This document shows positions 36,404-43,260 of a stretch of 64,000 nt of DNA, in pieces; the first letter of the stretch is position 1, and every line of letters begins with the position of its first letter. Made by a program: the position numbers and the translations under genes. Where the stretch lies: contig NZ_JACRSU010000001.1 in NCBI RefSeq assembly GCF_014384785.1, positions 992,001 to 1,056,000 of the forward strand, written 5' to 3'. This DNA comes from Congzhengia minquanensis (GTDB lineage: Bacteria; Bacillota; Clostridia; UBA1381; UBA9506). A model generated the notes under the pieces. It was given only the letters and a program-made list of their open reading frames with translations. It was not told the DNA's origin and did no database searches.

Positions 36404-37165
36404 TCATAAACAACTGATTACAAATGTAACACACCAAACAATGAAGTAGGCCTTGCTATGATGGAACATTTCTGCACGTTTATATAAATATACAGGTATT
36501 AACCATGCATTCCCTAATACAGAAGTGTCATATCCGGCTTTTTTCAAATTATTTTCATCAACCGTACACAACACGATATTTACAATCAGAAATGCCAGAA
36601 ATCCAAATGAAAATAATGCACCGATAACTGGGACAAGGGCAATAATCCATACCATTGTGTTATTAACTGTAGCTGTATTTTGTGCCGCATTATTTATGTT
36701 CTGTTGATAGTTGGTTTCCGTTGTATCCCTGTGTGTTTTTTCTGTCTGACAATCTGCTTCGGATGACGGAGCAGCACAAGTTTCTTCATTATTAGTTTGA
36801 ATGGTTTGTTCCTCGTTTTTACTGCTATTTTTATAAGATTGAACAACCTCTGTAATCTTCTGTTTCCATTGCTCTTTTTGCTTACCCGTTACAATAAAAC
36901 CATGGTTTTTTCCGTCGGTTGTTATAACTCGTATCATATTTGGAGTTGGCATAAGCATATTTAAGGTATTACCAGAAAATGCAATTTTAGAAAATGGAAT
37001 TTCATCAAACGCTGAACCCAAATTAAATGCATGGGCTTTAAAAACCAGCCTCTTGTTTGTTAGATAGAGATGTCCTCCTTTTGAGGCAAGTCCACCTGCC
37101 TGTCTTTTGTTCGCTGGGCCTACCATAATAACTTGTTCTCCTGGCATTAAAAAATCATAATCCAC
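36404..37165 (-). CDS. GRAM-like domain protein with C-terminal membrane segments
   Basis: 253 residues. The first 110 residues resemble a GRAM/PH-like domain (LYLTNKRLVFKAHAF, DEIPFSKI, FIVTGKQKEQW). A polar Thr/Asn/Glu-rich linker (about 115-165) leads to a membrane region with MVWIIALVPVIGALFSFGFL and a second C-terminal hydrophobic stretch. GRAM domains bind lipids or proteins at membranes. Start is GTG at 37165 behind AAAGGGGAT. Middle gene of the operon. Function unknown. Confidence 0.6.
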   Translation of the reverse strand: MDYDFLMPGEQVIMVGPANKRQAGGLASKGGHLYLTNKRLVFKAHAFNLGSAFDEIPFSKIAFSGNTLNMLMPTPNMIRVITTDGKNHGFIVTGKQKEQWKQKITEVVQSYKNSSKNEEQTIQTNNEETCAAPSSEADCQTEKTHRDTTETNYQQNINNAAQNTATVNNTMVWIIALVPVIGALFSFGFLAFLIVNIVLCTVDENNLKKAGYDTSVLGNAWLIPVYLYKRAEMFHHSKAYFIVWCVTFVISCL

Positions 37166-37185
37166 AGTTTGTATCCCCTTTCATA

Positions 37186-37464
37186 CTACATAAAATTTGT
37201 ATTCGTATATTCCTGCCTTGTTACTATCTCTCCACACCGCCGGCATAGATAGGTTACTTCATAATAGGTACGGACAACAGGAACATCTTTACTGTACTTT
37301 AACCATTGATTTTTTCTCACAGTCATATTACACGTTCCGGTTTCAGTGCGTTTGACTTCTGACAGCGTACACCACGATTTGCACCGAGGGCACTCAATAT
37401 CAAATATCTTCGGTACAGCATGAAGTACAACAAGACCGAAAATTGCTAATGTGCTTGATTTCAT
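37186..37464 (-). CDS. Small zinc-ribbon-like protein
   Basis: 92 residues with two well-spaced cysteine pairs, Cys25/Cys28 (CPRCKSWC, also Cys32) and Cys74/Cys77 (CRRCGE), that could bind one zinc. The N-terminus (STLAIFGLVVLHAV) is hydrophobic and may be a membrane anchor. A strong AAGGAGGTG site precedes ATG. First gene of the operon with the GRAM-like and single-pass membrane proteins, driven by a consensus promoter and divergent from an XRE regulator. Function unknown. Confidence 0.6.
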   Translation of the reverse strand: MKSSTLAIFGLVVLHAVPKIFDIECPRCKSWCTLSEVKRTETGTCNMTVRKNQWLKYSKDVPVVRTYYEVTYLCRRCGEIVTRQEYTNTNFM

Positions 37465-37564
37465 GCGAATTCACCTCCTTCAAGAAATGAATTCGTGTGG
37501 TAATTACAATTTCCTTCTTTTTCCATATTGTTTTAGCGTTATAAATACAAAAAGCGACATGATT

Positions 37565-37593
37565 ATTATATTACAAATTATTTCTAATGTCAA
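37565..37593 (-). promoter_or_regulatory. Promoter of the zinc-ribbon/GRAM operon
   Basis: Minus-strand TTGACA (37588-37593), 17 bp, TATAAT (37565-37570): a full consensus promoter in the gap shared with the divergent XRE regulator, so probably controlled by it. Confidence 0.7.
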
Positions 37594-37607
37594 GCATAAA
37601 TATCAAT

Positions 37608-37637
37608 ATGATAATGAAATATCTTTTTGGTTATAAT
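37608..37637 (+). promoter_or_regulatory. Promoter of the XRE regulator gene
   Basis: TATAAT at 37632-37637 with a weak ATGATA (37608-37613) 18 bp upstream. It lies only about 15 bp from the divergent promoter, allowing shared operators. Confidence 0.45.
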
Positions 37638-37664
37638 AAAATCGTTTACAAAAGAGGTGTTTCT

Positions 37665-37982
37665 ATGTCGAAAGGTTTATTTTTATTAGCGGATAAAATA
37701 AAATCCATGCGAGAACAGTTGGGGATTACACAGGCAGAACTTGCCCGAAAATTAGGGTTGACCCGCTCCAGTATCAACGGCTGGGAAATGGGCTTGTCTG
37801 TTCCGTCAACACAATACATTGTTGAGCTTGCAAAACTATTCCATATCTCAACTGATTATTTACTGGGGATGGAGCAAGGAGCTGTATTGAATATAGATAA
37901 TTTAACAGAAAAAGAGGTATCTGTATTGATTGACCTTGTAGCCTGCTTCAACGCTAACCGGGAAATACACAAAGACTGTTAG
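37665..37982 (+). CDS. XRE-family helix-turn-helix regulator
   Basis: 105 residues. A Cro/CI-type HTH occupies residues 8-60 (REQLGITQAELARKLGLTRS and SINGWEMGLSVPS), followed by the common TDYLLG segment and a short C-terminal extension. ATG at 37665 has AGAGGTG upstream. It is divergent from the zinc-ribbon/GRAM operon, typical of a repressor controlling a neighbouring accessory operon. It may control part of the element. Confidence 0.85.
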   Translation: MSKGLFLLADKIKSMREQLGITQAELARKLGLTRSSINGWEMGLSVPSTQYIVELAKLFHISTDYLLGMEQGAVLNIDNLTEKEVSVLIDLVACFNANREIHKDC

Positions 37983-38040
37983 ACGTACTGAAACTATTCT
38001 GAAGCTTTAGAATTTATTAACCGCCCCCTTCCCAAAAACA

Positions 38041-38117
38041 AAATAAAAAAGCTCTGTAAGCCGTTTATACGCTTACAGAGCCTATCAGAGGGACTTCTAT
38101 TGATAGAAGCCCCTTTT
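38041..38117. terminator. Back-to-back terminators between convergent units
   Basis: 38051-38081: GCTCTGTAAGC/GCTTACAGAGC with a T run on the minus strand, ending the operon at 38116-39285. 38090-38117: GGG-A-CTTCTAT/ATAGAAG-C-CCC followed by TTTT, ending the plus-strand XRE transcript. Confidence 0.75.
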
Positions 38118-38562
38118 AATGTTGTTCTTTATGTAGTTTATCAACTGGTTCGTTTACCGATTCCAAAACATCTGAGGAATATCGTTTCATTATTTTTTCT
38201 ATGATTTGTTGACTGTATTCTTGATAGAGGGTATTGTTATAAACATTATTTTTTACATTACAGTCATTCAGAGAAATTTCAAGAGGGTCTTTTGTAAATA
38301 CATCCAACCATAAAACCTTTACAACCATATTTTCGGCTTCTTCCTGTTTATGTGCAGATTGAGTTACAATACCAATCGCTTTTACACGCAACATACGTCC
38401 TCTTGGAACAAATGCTTTCACATATACAATATCGTCAACCTGGATTTGACGAAACATCACATGTAAATCGGGAGCTGCTTCCCTATCCCAATCAATCCGA
38501 ATATAATCTTTTCTTAATGGAAATTCATTAATATCATTTGTGCCTACGCCCCATACTTTCAC
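38116..38562 (-). CDS. PUA/EVE-like domain protein of unknown function
   Basis: 148 residues. The pattern GVGTNDINEF...YIRIDWD followed by VDDIVYVKAFVPRGRMLRVKAIGIVTQ resembles the EVE/PUA-like nucleic-acid-base-reading domains found in modification-dependent restriction proteins, where a basic surface strand precedes an ...KAIG.V segment. This is pattern inference, not a firm family call. It overlaps the HEPN gene by 4 nt, so it belongs to the MNT-HEPN operon. Confidence 0.5.
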   Translation of the reverse strand: MKVWGVGTNDINEFPLRKDYIRIDWDREAAPDLHVMFRQIQVDDIVYVKAFVPRGRMLRVKAIGIVTQSAHKQEEAENMVVKVLWLDVFTKDPLEISLNDCNVKNNVYNNTLYQEYSQQIIEKIMKRYSSDVLESVNEPVDKLHKEQH

Positions 38563-38951
38563 GTTAAACCCTCCAAATACTCCTTTGTTTGCTGTATAAA
38601 ATATTCAGCATTTTTTATTTGTTCTTCTACATCAGCCTTGTTTACAACATAGTAATCGTCATAATCACTCTCTGTCCGTATCTGGAACACATCTGTGATA
38701 ATATCTGACAAGGCTACATTTAATTTTCCGGTCTTAATGTATTCTTTCCGGAAATAGGCAATCAACCCGGAATGTTTTTTGAAATCCGTCCCCTCTAACG
38801 CAAGAATACTCCTCATGCAATGGAACACACAATAGTAGGAACGGTTCGCAGCTCCTTTATAGTCATTGCTATCCAATAATATCTTTGCAGATTTTAGGCA
38901 TTGTTCCGCTTGTTCCAAACGATATTGGGACAAATCCCTCTTAGTTTCCAT
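38559..38951 (-). CDS. HEPN-domain protein (toxin-like partner of MNT)
   Basis: 130 residues of the HEPN family: LEQAEQCLKSAKILLDSNDY, the motif NRSYYCVFHCMRSILA and a C-terminal helix with NAEYFIQQTKEYL. The Arg37-x6-His44 spacing fits the Rx4-6H catalytic motif of HEPN ribonucleases. Paired with an MNT nucleotidyltransferase it resembles HepT/MntA-type toxin-antitoxin modules, in which MNT modifies and silences HEPN. It overlaps the MNT gene by 11 nt and the next gene by 4 nt. Confidence 0.8.
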   Translation of the reverse strand: METKRDLSQYRLEQAEQCLKSAKILLDSNDYKGAANRSYYCVFHCMRSILALEGTDFKKHSGLIAYFRKEYIKTGKLNVALSDIITDVFQIRTESDYDDYYVVNKADVEEQIKNAEYFIQQTKEYLEGLT

Positions 38952-39285
38952 AGATGGACACCCCCTCGTTTGCTACATTGCGGTAAAAGGGCAGTATTTC
39001 TTGATGATTCTCAAAGAATTGCTTATCTTTCAATGCAATCGTAATCATAATATCGTGCTCAAGTCCGATTTTGCTCGCAACACGGTTAACCTGCTTCCGA
39101 TATGTGCCAATCTCACCGGCAGGTACATCCGCCAGTACCATCATATCAATATCCGATTCATTGTCATAGTCCCCACGGGCGTAGGAGCCATACAAGATAA
39201 TCTTGTGAAGTCTGCTCCCCAGCATATTCTGTATATTCTGTTTCACTTCCGAAGTAATCTGATTCAACTGTAACTGTGTGCACAT
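38941..39285 (-). CDS. MNT-type minimal nucleotidyltransferase (antitoxin-like)
   Basis: 114 residues. The nucleotidyltransferase signature GSYARGDYDNESDID is at residues 33-47 (GS, then the D-x-D metal ligands Asp45 and Asp47), and a third acidic residue probably lies in GLEHDIMI. ATG at 39285 has AAGGAGG 8 nt upstream. First gene of the MNT-HEPN-PUA/EVE-like operon with its own promoter. By family knowledge it would transfer nucleotides to the HEPN partner. Confidence 0.85.
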   Translation of the reverse strand: MCTQLQLNQITSEVKQNIQNMLGSRLHKIILYGSYARGDYDNESDIDMMVLADVPAGEIGTYRKQVNRVASKIGLEHDIMITIALKDKQFFENHQEILPFYRNVANEGVSIYGN

Positions 39286-39331
39286 ATAGGCTCCTCCTTT
39301 CAAGACCTTTCATTTTATTTACTATATGTTC

Positions 39332-39360
39332 ATTATAACATCCTTTGTTAATTTTTTCAA
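39332..39360 (-). promoter_or_regulatory. Promoter of the MNT-HEPN operon
   Basis: Minus-strand TTGAAA (39355-39360), 17 bp, TATAAT (39332-39337), about 47 bp before the MNT start. Confidence 0.65.
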
Positions 39361-39488
39361 TCCCATTCTTATTTATATTTAGTTTTACGCTTTAACACAA
39401 AAAAATGTCATATTTTTCGCTGATTTTGCAACGCTATCACGTTATATCCCTCTGCAACCAAAAAAATTTTGCAGAGAGGAGCTATAAC

Positions 39489-40370
39489 ATGCATGTTTAT
39501 GATGAGAGAACTTTTATAGAAAGAGGGGAATTGGTAGAGCTTCACAGCAAGACACCAGCAACGGTTTATATCAATGGAAATATAGTGGAAATCGTAACGA
39601 AACGCTCTGATTCCAACAAATTGATGTTTTGCCGTAGACAGTCGAGAAGTCAATACTTCAACTCTAAGACAGGGGAATGCCTCACCTACAAACCGTATGA
39701 CAAGCGGATTGATTCCACGGATGGTATTAGAAAATCTCTAACAACACTTAGACGGATTATCAACCTCAACTTCTGCGGGGATGACTCAGAACTATTCCTA
39801 ACGCTCACCTATTCAGATTTTATGAATGATACCATTGAGCTATATGAGGATTTCAACCGTTTCAAAACCGCCTTACGTTATTACTATTCCTTTGAATATG
39901 TCTGTATTGCTGAGCCGCAGGACACCGGCTCATGGCATTTGCATATTCTGCTGAAACAACCGGACGGGAAGCCCCTCTATATTCCGAAATCCCTTCTGGA
40001 CAAATTATGGCCTCATGGCTTTACCTATGTCAAACGGCTTCCCTTTGTTGATAACTTTGGTGCTTACTTCTATGCCCGGCTTGCAAATGCTGATACCCTA
40101 AATCCCGTTGATGATGGCCCAGTAACGAAAAGCGAGGTCAAGGGGAGCAGGCTGCGCTTCTATCCTGCCCATTTCAGAATTTACCGTTGTTCCAGAGGGA
40201 TTCAACGTCCGAAGCCTGTCAAAATGAAGTATTGCGAGGCTCGGAAGCTGGTACATGACTATGAGGAAGTGGTTGGATATTCCAAGAAAATCATCCATCA
40301 GGACATTTCCGGCGAACAAACCGTCCTAAATGTCATCAATTATGAACAGTACAAAAAACCGAGATGTTAG
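39489..40370 (+). CDS. HUH-type rolling-circle replication initiator-like protein
   Basis: 293 residues. The Rep motif order is visible: motif I FLTLTY (about 103-108), the metal-binding HUH motif HLHILLK (about 150-156) and a motif-III-like segment GAYFYARL (about 191-198) with candidate nucleophilic tyrosines. ATG at 39489 follows AGAGGAGC; an upstream in-frame ATG has no site. Such Rep-like proteins occur on small plasmids and integrative elements of Firmicutes. In this element it suggests descent from a replicating mobile element or continued ability of the excised circle to replicate. The tyrosine motif is not canonical, so activity is uncertain. Confidence 0.7.
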   Translation: MHVYDERTFIERGELVELHSKTPATVYINGNIVEIVTKRSDSNKLMFCRRQSRSQYFNSKTGECLTYKPYDKRIDSTDGIRKSLTTLRRIINLNFCGDDSELFLTLTYSDFMNDTIELYEDFNRFKTALRYYYSFEYVCIAEPQDTGSWHLHILLKQPDGKPLYIPKSLLDKLWPHGFTYVKRLPFVDNFGAYFYARLANADTLNPVDDGPVTKSEVKGSRLRFYPAHFRIYRCSRGIQRPKPVKMKYCEARKLVHDYEEVVGYSKKIIHQDISGEQTVLNVINYEQYKKPRC

Positions 40371-40429
40371 CCATATCGTACAGGCAGTCGGTCATATACT
40401 GAATTGATGGCGTGATGGGAGGTTTTCGA

Positions 40430-40618
40430 ATGAATGTGATTATGCACTATCCAACGGATTTGGTTGATATAGAAGAACTAAAAAACCGGGTTGCTTCCGT
40501 ACATATTGAGGCGGTGAATAACTATCTCAATTGTCAGAATTACCCGGTGGAGCAGAAAATGGAACTGATTGAATCAGTGAGAAATATCATAGATAAACGA
40601 AGCGGCCAGATTACCTGA
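40430..40618 (+). CDS. Small protein of unknown function downstream of the Rep-like gene
   Basis: 62 residues, unrecognised, mostly helical (IEELKNRVASVHIEAVNNYL, MELIESVRNIID). GGGAGG lies 7 nt before ATG at 40430. It is 59 bp after the Rep-like gene, probably co-transcribed with it, and its 3' end forms the terminator stem. Confidence 0.6.
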   Translation: MNVIMHYPTDLVDIEELKNRVASVHIEAVNNYLNCQNYPVEQKMELIESVRNIIDKRSGQIT

Positions 40619-40632
40619 CCGCTTTTGTTTAT
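40601..40632 (+). terminator. Terminator of the Rep-like transcript
   Basis: AGCGG-C-CAG-ATTAC-CTG-A-CCGCT hairpin followed by TTTGTTTAT, overlapping the end of the 62-residue gene and the convergent ATPase gene end. Confidence 0.65.
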
Positions 40633-42110
40633 AGTAATAACGCTTCTAAACTTTTCACAAAACTTGTCATATCCTCATATTCATAAATATCTTCACATAA
40701 ATATTTCACAAAATCGTCTTCTTTTATCCCAGACTTAGATAAATTGGCTAAGATGACTTTATAAAATCCCTTTCCATCACTTTTGCCTTTTCTTGTTCGT
40801 TCATCATTTTTATAATCATAAATTATGTCTCTAAGGCTTCGTTGATTAAAATACTTATCTCCTAATAGTTTAATAAATTTTGAATCTTCATTTACTACAC
40901 ATTTATTAAATAAATATTTCTCTATACTCTTAATTGGTAAAAAACATTTCGGTAAATCCTTGTATTCCTCTTTTTTACATATTAATTCCTTTACATCTCC
41001 GTCATATATGCTAATTATCTTCTTTCCAACACCTAACGTATTATATGTCACCATGTCATGATGTAACTTTATCATTTGGTTGCAACCACCTGCCGCCAAT
41101 ACACAACATAATTTGCTGGCATACAAGTTATTTTGGCGCAATACTTTTTCTACTAAGCACTTTGATAATTCATCCTCAACTAGCAAAAGAAAATCAAATC
41201 CATTTGGAATGTATAGATTTCTAATGGCATAGTTGGGGTAACATGGATTTATTATATCTACTACCCCATTATTGTTTTCAATAAGAAAAATATTTTTGGG
41301 GGATATTCTATGAATTAATTCTGCTGAATGTGTTGAAAAATAAATAATTAACTCAGTATCATTCTCCTTAATTAAATTTTCCAAAAATAACACTAATCTA
41401 TCAATAGCACTTGGATGTAGAGCCAATTCAACCTCATCTATGAGAAAAAATAATTTAGAATATGTGGCTTTGATTACAAGGTTATTAATAAAATCAATTA
41501 ATGAGATTAGCATACTTTCACCGCTACTCATTTTATATTGACTAATTATATTATCTTCAGTTTTTACAAAATAAGGTATTCCATTAAAACCCTCTCTTTT
41601 AGCAATCTCTCGCGATTTTATTTTCATTAATCCATTATAGTATGATTTGTCATTGTGAAGAATGTATCCTAGTGTTTCGGAAACAAAATCGTCCGCTTTG
41701 ACAAGAACTTCTTGGAAATTATCTTTAGCTACAAAATCATCTATTTTGTTATAATCATGAAAACGACTTCCATAAAATATACTTCCTTCATAAAATCCAT
41801 GATAATGAACACTAGTCATCAATTGATTTCGTTCATTATATTTTCCTGTTGATAGTTTTCCGGCTTTATTGGGGGTCCACTCATCTTTTTTGTTTTCCAA
41901 AGCAATATTAATATATGAATCAGGCGATATGTCATTTGACATCAACATATGTGATGATGATGTTTTTACAATAAGAGATAATGCTAACATTATTGTACTT
42001 TTTCCGCAACCATTTTCTCCAACAAGTGCAAATAGACCTTTTTCAAAAGGTAATTCAAGCGATGCAGACTTAATATTTTTAATATTCTTAATTTCAGTAG
42101 ATAATATCAT
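40629..42110 (-). CDS. OLD-like AAA ATPase with C-terminal TOPRIM-like region
   Basis: 493 residues. ABC/SMC-type ATPase features are Walker A GENGCGKST (31-39), signature MSSGES, Walker B FFLIDEVELALHP and the H-loop FSTHS. The C-terminal third has FDFLLLVEDELSK and ISIYDGDVKE, a Glu then Asp-x-Asp pattern of a TOPRIM nuclease, so it resembles overcoming-lysogenization-defect (OLD) family nucleases used in phage defence. ATG at 42110 is chosen over GTG at 42119 because GAGGTG lies 6 nt upstream of the ATG. Base composition is clearly more AT-rich than the chromosome around it, which suggests recent acquisition. No partner helicase (GajB-like) gene is adjacent. Confidence 0.75.
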   Translation of the reverse strand: MILSTEIKNIKNIKSASLELPFEKGLFALVGENGCGKSTIMLALSLIVKTSSSHMLMSNDISPDSYINIALENKKDEWTPNKAGKLSTGKYNERNQLMTSVHYHGFYEGSIFYGSRFHDYNKIDDFVAKDNFQEVLVKADDFVSETLGYILHNDKSYYNGLMKIKSREIAKREGFNGIPYFVKTEDNIISQYKMSSGESMLISLIDFINNLVIKATYSKLFFLIDEVELALHPSAIDRLVLFLENLIKENDTELIIYFSTHSAELIHRISPKNIFLIENNNGVVDIINPCYPNYAIRNLYIPNGFDFLLLVEDELSKCLVEKVLRQNNLYASKLCCVLAAGGCNQMIKLHHDMVTYNTLGVGKKIISIYDGDVKELICKKEEYKDLPKCFLPIKSIEKYLFNKCVVNEDSKFIKLLGDKYFNQRSLRDIIYDYKNDERTRKGKSDGKGFYKVILANLSKSGIKEDDFVKYLCEDIYEYEDMTSFVKSLEALLL

Positions 42111-42140
42111 GTAAATCACCTCTTAAATAATAGCACTTAG

Positions 42141-42169
42141 ATTATATAATATAATCCAGTTATTGTCTA
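42141..42169 (-). promoter_or_regulatory. Promoter of the OLD-like ATPase gene
   Basis: Minus-strand TAGACA (42164-42169), 17 bp, TATAAT (42141-42146), about 30 bp before the start codon. Confidence 0.6.
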
Positions 42170-42183
42170 TCCTTATAATGTAA

Positions 42184-42774
42184 TTATATATATACTTTCT
42201 CCCACGTCCCTTTAAACATTCGCACCTTTCCCTGTTCCCAGCGTTTCACCATTCCTGTCTGAACGCCCATCTTCTTAGCAAATTCAGCTTGAGTGAGATG
42301 TAAGGACTTACGGATTTTCTTCACTTGCTGGCCCTGTCCGTTATACAGGAACAAATTATAATCGTCAAGCAGTTCGGTAACTGGAACGCCGAACAGCTTG
42401 GCGATTTTTTGCATATTCTCAATTGGGTAGTAATCCCTTCCATATTCCTCATAGCTGGAATAGGTTCCCCTGTCCATCCCGACATACTCTGCAACGTCAG
42501 ACTGGAACAGATTGTTTTGATAGCGGTAATAGCGGAGCTTGTCCGACACATGGGTACAGCTTTCGGGATTGGGGAACAGCAGATTGAACCGCTGTGCTTC
42601 TGTCATGGTATGGGGTGTAACGAACCGGAAGGTGTGGACATACATGGGCATGATGGCAACGCCCTTTTTCGTCTGGCGGTACATCAGATACAAATTCCTG
42701 CCGGATTTATGCAGCAGCCGCCATTTCTCTGAAAAAGAAGCAACTCTTTCCCCTTCTTCCTCCAAAAGAGCCAA
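42184..42774 (-). CDS. Protein with two XRE-type helix-turn-helix domains at the element's left end
   Basis: Up to 196 residues reading from TTG at 42774, 15 nt inside the element end. Two Cro/CI-like HTH domains are visible, about residues 78-115 (NNLFQSDVAEYVGMDRGTYS) and 150-185 (LHLTQAEFAKKMGVQTGMVK). A more convincing start is ATG at 42651 (AAAGGGCG about 8 nt upstream), giving 155 residues. In the integrated form it lies downstream of the interrupted sigK 5' segment and may be transcribed with it. In the excised circle this frame would be continuous with the recombinase gene. Confidence 0.65.
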   Translation of the reverse strand: MALLEEEGERVASFSEKWRLLHKSGRNLYLMYRQTKKGVAIMPMYVHTFRFVTPHTMTEAQRFNLLFPNPESCTHVSDKLRYYRYQNNLFQSDVAEYVGMDRGTYSSYEEYGRDYYPIENMQKIAKLFGVPVTELLDDYNLFLYNGQGQQVKKIRKSLHLTQAEFAKKMGVQTGMVKRWEQGKVRMFKGTWEKVYI

Positions 42775-42785
42775 CTTGATAGGGT

Positions 42786-42797
42786 TGGTTTTTCAAT
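42786..42797 (-). other. Left attachment site (element end beside sigK 5' segment)
   Basis: Minus-strand TATTGAAAAACC; the AAA at 42790-42792 pairs with that at 33424-33426. Outside this triplet the two ends are different, so the shared core is at most 3 bp. Confidence 0.8.
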
Positions 42798-43133
42798 ACA
42801 TCTTGCAGCATAAGTTGCAAGCCTAGCCTGTTTTGTATAATCAAACGAAGCAATTGCCTTAATGAGCCCAATAGTGCCGATGGAAATTAAATCGTCGTCG
42901 TCGCAGCCCGACACCTGGTTATATTTTTTCGCAATGTGGGCCACCAGCCGCAGATTTCGTTCCACTAAAACGTCTTTGGCGCCTTTGTCGCCTTTTGCCG
43001 CAAGCTCTAAATAACGTTTTTCCTCGCTGGCGGATAGCGGTTTTGGAAAGTTATTCTGTCCCGAAACATAAGATATTAGAAACAGGCCATATCTTAAAAA
43101 ATAAAGCAGTGCAAAAAAACAAGAAGAAAACAT
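42790..43133 (-). CDS. sigK: sigK 5' segment (pro-sigmaK N-terminal half), interrupted
   Basis: Encodes 114 residues up to CIE plus the first two bases of the next codon. The N-terminus is a hydrophobic pro-sequence ending FLISYV, aligning with the FLVSYV processing site of B. subtilis pro-sigmaK and predicting cleavage between Ser21 and Tyr22 by a SpoIVFB-like protease. Regions 1.2 and 2 follow (RNLRLVAHIAKKYN, DLISIGTIGLIKAI, LATYAARCIE). Start ATG at 43133 has GAGGT 7 nt upstream, better than ATG at 43151. In the unexcised state the frame continues briefly into the element to a stop at 42684, giving an inactive product. CATATACT at 43166-43173 may be a sigmaE -10 element (weak). Confidence 0.93.
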
Positions 43134-43260
43134 ATCATCTACCTCATTCATTTAAATATGTTGAAAGTATATGTTTTGCTTCCGCCCTTTTTGCCAGTCC
43201 AAACGGAATAAGTTCGCCAACATGCAAATGAGAAAAACAGGGCTTTCATTTTATATCATT

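Larger units (their letters stand above)
33424..42792. mobile_element. Skin-like sigK-intervening element, about 9.37 kb
   Basis: DNA bounded by the AAA repeats at 33424-33426 and 42790-42792 interrupts sigK. Removing one copy plus the intervening DNA (9366 bp) restores an open sigK frame. The element encodes a large serine recombinase at one end and a double-HTH protein at the other. Between them lie a 63-residue orphan, a GRAM/membrane operon, an XRE regulator, an MNT-HEPN-PUA/EVE-like operon, an HUH Rep-like protein, a 62-residue orphan and an OLD-like ATPase. No phage structural genes are seen. Counterparts are known in B. subtilis (skin) and C. difficile (skinCd), but the gene content here differs from what I know of those. 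Confidence 0.9.

Noticed and set aside
33420..42797. A 5-bp AATGA repeat at both element ends, as in the Bacillus skin
   Set aside because: AATGA is present only at the sigK 3' end; the left end reads AAACC. The shared core is just AAA.
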